From positions 92,145-156,144 of the forward strand of contig NZ_UEGO01000038.1 of the NCBI RefSeq assembly GCF_900465345.1: DNA of 64,000 bases. The letters are read 5' to 3'. Positions within the stretch are counted from its first letter, which is position 1. Every line of letters starts with the position of its first letter. The DNA comes from Asaia bogorensis. Lineage in GTDB: Bacteria > Pseudomonadota > Alphaproteobacteria > Acetobacterales > Acetobacteraceae. Under the pieces are notes generated by a model that saw only the letters and a program-made list of their open reading frames with translations, did not search any database and had not been told where the DNA came from. This document shows positions 62,646 to 64,000 of this stretch, piece by piece. The translations under genes were made by a program, and so were the position numbers.

Positions 62646-63629
62646 ATGGCGGGACGAAACGCAATTTCAGACAGGCTGCCGCTTTTGCAGCGTCGTGCCC
62701 TGCTGCAACGTGGTGTGCGTGCCTTTTTCGACGCCCGTCATTATCTGGAGGTGGAGACACCATGCGCGGTGCTTGTGCCGGGTGAGGAGGTGCATCTGCG
62801 CTGCTTCCGCACCGAGCTCGAGCGACCCGATGGCACTAAGGAGCCGCGCTACCTGCACACCAGTCCCGAATTTGCGATGAAGCGCATTGTGGCGGCTACC
62901 GGGCTCGCGGTTTTCCAGCTCGCGCGTGTCTGGCGCAATGGCGAGCAAAGTGCCTTGCATGCGCCTGAATTCACCATGCTGGAATGGTACAGGCCCGGGG
63001 CGGGGCTCAGCGCCCTGATGGATGAAACTGAGGCGCTGTTGCAGCATTTATTGCCGCCCACCCTGACCTGCGGCGATACCGCGCTCAGAATTGACGCGCC
63101 TTTCGAGCGACTGACGATGGCCGAGGCGTTCAGGCGCTATGTCGGGGTCGATCTGCTGGGTATTGGCAATGATGCCGCCCGTCTGGCGCAGGAGGCTGGT
63201 ACGGTCTTGCGCGCCGGCGAGACATGGGAGGATCTTTTCTTCCGGCTGCTGCTGGAGCGTATCGAGCCGCATATCGGGCGTGATCGACCGACTTTCCTGA
63301 CGCATTGGCCTGCGGCGCAGGCAGCGCTTTCGCGACGTGACCCGGAAGATCCGCGTGTGGCGCTGCGTTTTGAGCTCTATGCCGCAGGAATCGAGTTGGC
63401 CAATGCCTTCGAGGAGTTGACCGATCCGGTGGAACAGCGTGCGCGCTTTGTGGCGGACAGGGAGCGGCGGATCGCTCTGGCACCGGATCAGGACTGGCCG
63501 CTCGACGAGGCTTTTCTGGCTGATCTGGCGGATCTTCCGCCGTGTAGTGGCATTGCGCTGGGGTTTGACCGGCTTGTGATGCTGGCAACCGGTGCACCGC
63601 GCTTGTGTGACATTGTGTGGTTTTCTTAA
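62646..63629 (+). CDS. epmA: EF-P--(R)-beta-lysine ligase EpmA
   Basis: EpmA (GenX/PoxA) is a truncated lysyl-tRNA-synthetase-like enzyme that attaches beta-lysine to EF-P. The 327 residues match the class II catalytic core without an anticodon-binding domain. Visible parts are ALLQRGVRAFFDARHYLEVE (motif 1 region), YLHTSPEFAMKRIVAATG (motif 2 start), FQLARVWRNGEQSALHAPEF and the C-terminal motif 3 region GIALGFDRLVMLATGAP. The length and lack of an N-terminal OB-fold distinguish it from LysS. The ATG at 62646, after GAGAG, is preferred over 62577. It starts 52 bases from epmB in the opposite direction. Confidence 0.92.
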   Translation: MAGRNAISDRLPLLQRRALLQRGVRAFFDARHYLEVETPCAVLVPGEEVHLRCFRTELERPDGTKEPRYLHTSPEFAMKRIVAATGLAVFQLARVWRNGEQSALHAPEFTMLEWYRPGAGLSALMDETEALLQHLLPPTLTCGDTALRIDAPFERLTMAEAFRRYVGVDLLGIGNDAARLAQEAGTVLRAGETWEDLFFRLLLERIEPHIGRDRPTFLTHWPAAQAALSRRDPEDPRVALRFELYAAGIELANAFEELTDPVEQRARFVADRERRIALAPDQDWPLDEAFLADLADLPPCSGIALGFDRLVMLATGAPRLCDIVWFS

Positions 63630-63742
63630 ACCTTATGATAGCAATGCACCTTTTTGAGGGGCAAAATCGTTCTCATGGCCTAGAGTGGCGCCAGCTTCGA
63701 ACTGATCCGGCAGGCGGCTTCAGCTTCGGAAAGGGTATCAGG

Positions 63743-64000
63743 ATGATGAAGAAAACAGTTTTTCTGTCGTTTGCTGCGCTGCTGACCCTGTCGGCATGCG
63801 ATGTTCCGACCGTCCAGCAACGCAAGGTGCTGGATTCCATGATCGGCAAGAGCGATGTGGATGTGTTGCGGACTTTCGGCGTGCCCACGCGCACCTATCA
63901 GGCCAGCGGCCATGACTTCCTGGCCTATATCGATAACGAGACCAACTACTCACCGGGCACCGGTGGCTGGGGCTGGGGCTGGGGTGGCGGCCCGTGGGGC
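63743..64000 (+). CDS. Small lipoprotein, start only (partial)
   Basis: The first 86 codons are present; the frame runs off the window end. It begins with two ATG codons (63743 or 63746) after TCAGG, and has a lipoprotein signal ending LSAC (Cys about residue 19). The mature part starts with RKVLDSMIGKSDVDVLRTFG and VPTRTYQASGHDFLAY, close to the phrase in the lipoprotein at 23318-23908. A Gly/Trp-rich stretch begins near residue 74 (GGWGWGWGGG). It is a member of the same BamE/SmpA-like lipoprotein group, of unknown function. Confidence 0.7.
   Translation, partial: MMKKTVFLSFAALLTLSACDVPTVQQRKVLDSMIGKSDVDVLRTFGVPTRTYQASGHDFLAYIDNETNYSPGTGGWGWGWGGGPWG

Noticed and set aside
1..64000. CRISPR array, prophage or insertion sequence
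   Set aside because: No regularly spaced direct repeats, no cas, integrase, transposase or phage structural motifs were found in reading the window.

Overview
The window looks like a chromosomal segment of an acetic acid bacterium (Acetobacteraceae, Alphaproteobacteria). The main grounds are high GC content, a hopanoid biosynthesis locus (hpnA-B-C, hpnD-E-shc-hpnG, plus an hpnL-like gene), a DUF3126 protein and a SecB typical of Alphaproteobacteria, and intergenic GGGGC/GCCCC palindromes of a kind often seen in this family. The genus cannot be fixed from the sequence alone; an Asaia- or Gluconobacter-like organism is plausible. No prophage, insertion sequence, CRISPR array or recognisable defence island was seen. 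Almost everything is ordinary chromosomal gene content, with a few accessory surface or secreted genes.

Layout. 1-2.7 kb: end of an EmrB-type exporter, its EmrA-like adaptor and a NodT-type outer-membrane factor (tripartite drug efflux). 2.8-7.9 kb: an unknown lipoprotein, an atypical NAD(P)-binding epimerase-like protein, a periplasmic TPR protein, a ribokinase and a family 9 glycosyltransferase. 8-10.7 kb: thrS and infC, the latter apparently starting at an AUA codon and followed by a clear intrinsic terminator. 10.7-14.1 kb: AT-richer non-coding DNA, a 797-residue RTX-like secreted protein and a hairpin-rich spacer. 14.1-17.2 kb: tRNA-Ser(GGA), lapA-like-pyrF-trpF, a small ORF and secB. 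17.2-23.3 kb: a 991-residue repeat-bearing glycosyltransferase, an M20 dipeptidase and the coupled pair pdxA-pdxJ. 23.3-31.0 kb: small secreted proteins, DUF3126, a GT2 enzyme, DUF2939, a coupled MoeB/ThiF-DsrE pair, an SH3 protein and pyruvate kinase.

31.0-43.6 kb: palindromic repeats, then tyrA-like and hpnL-like on the minus strand, facing hpnA-hpnB-hpnC. A second palindromic cluster and two minus-strand genes (a Tat-signal aminotransferase and a secreted cupin) separate these from hpnD-hpnE-shc-hpnG. Together the hpn genes take farnesyl diphosphate to squalene (HpnD, HpnC, HpnE), cyclise it to hopene (Shc) and process the ribosylated side chain (HpnG), with HpnA, HpnB and HpnL as accessory functions. 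The radical-SAM enzyme HpnH is not here. 43.6-49.8 kb: a long spacer with a perfect 19-bp inverted repeat, an iron alcohol dehydrogenase, an M20D amidohydrolase, a purine permease and a phosphodiesterase lipoprotein.

49.8-64 kb: an AsmA protein, a GT2-like enzyme, lepA, a three-gene OmpA/MotA/MotB-like envelope unit, suhB-like phosphatase, efp, a secreted nuclease, epmB and epmA (divergent), and the start of a second small lipoprotein related to the one at 23.3-23.9 kb. The presence of efp with a Lys at the modification site, epmB and epmA within 4 kb gives a nearly complete EF-P beta-lysylation pathway.
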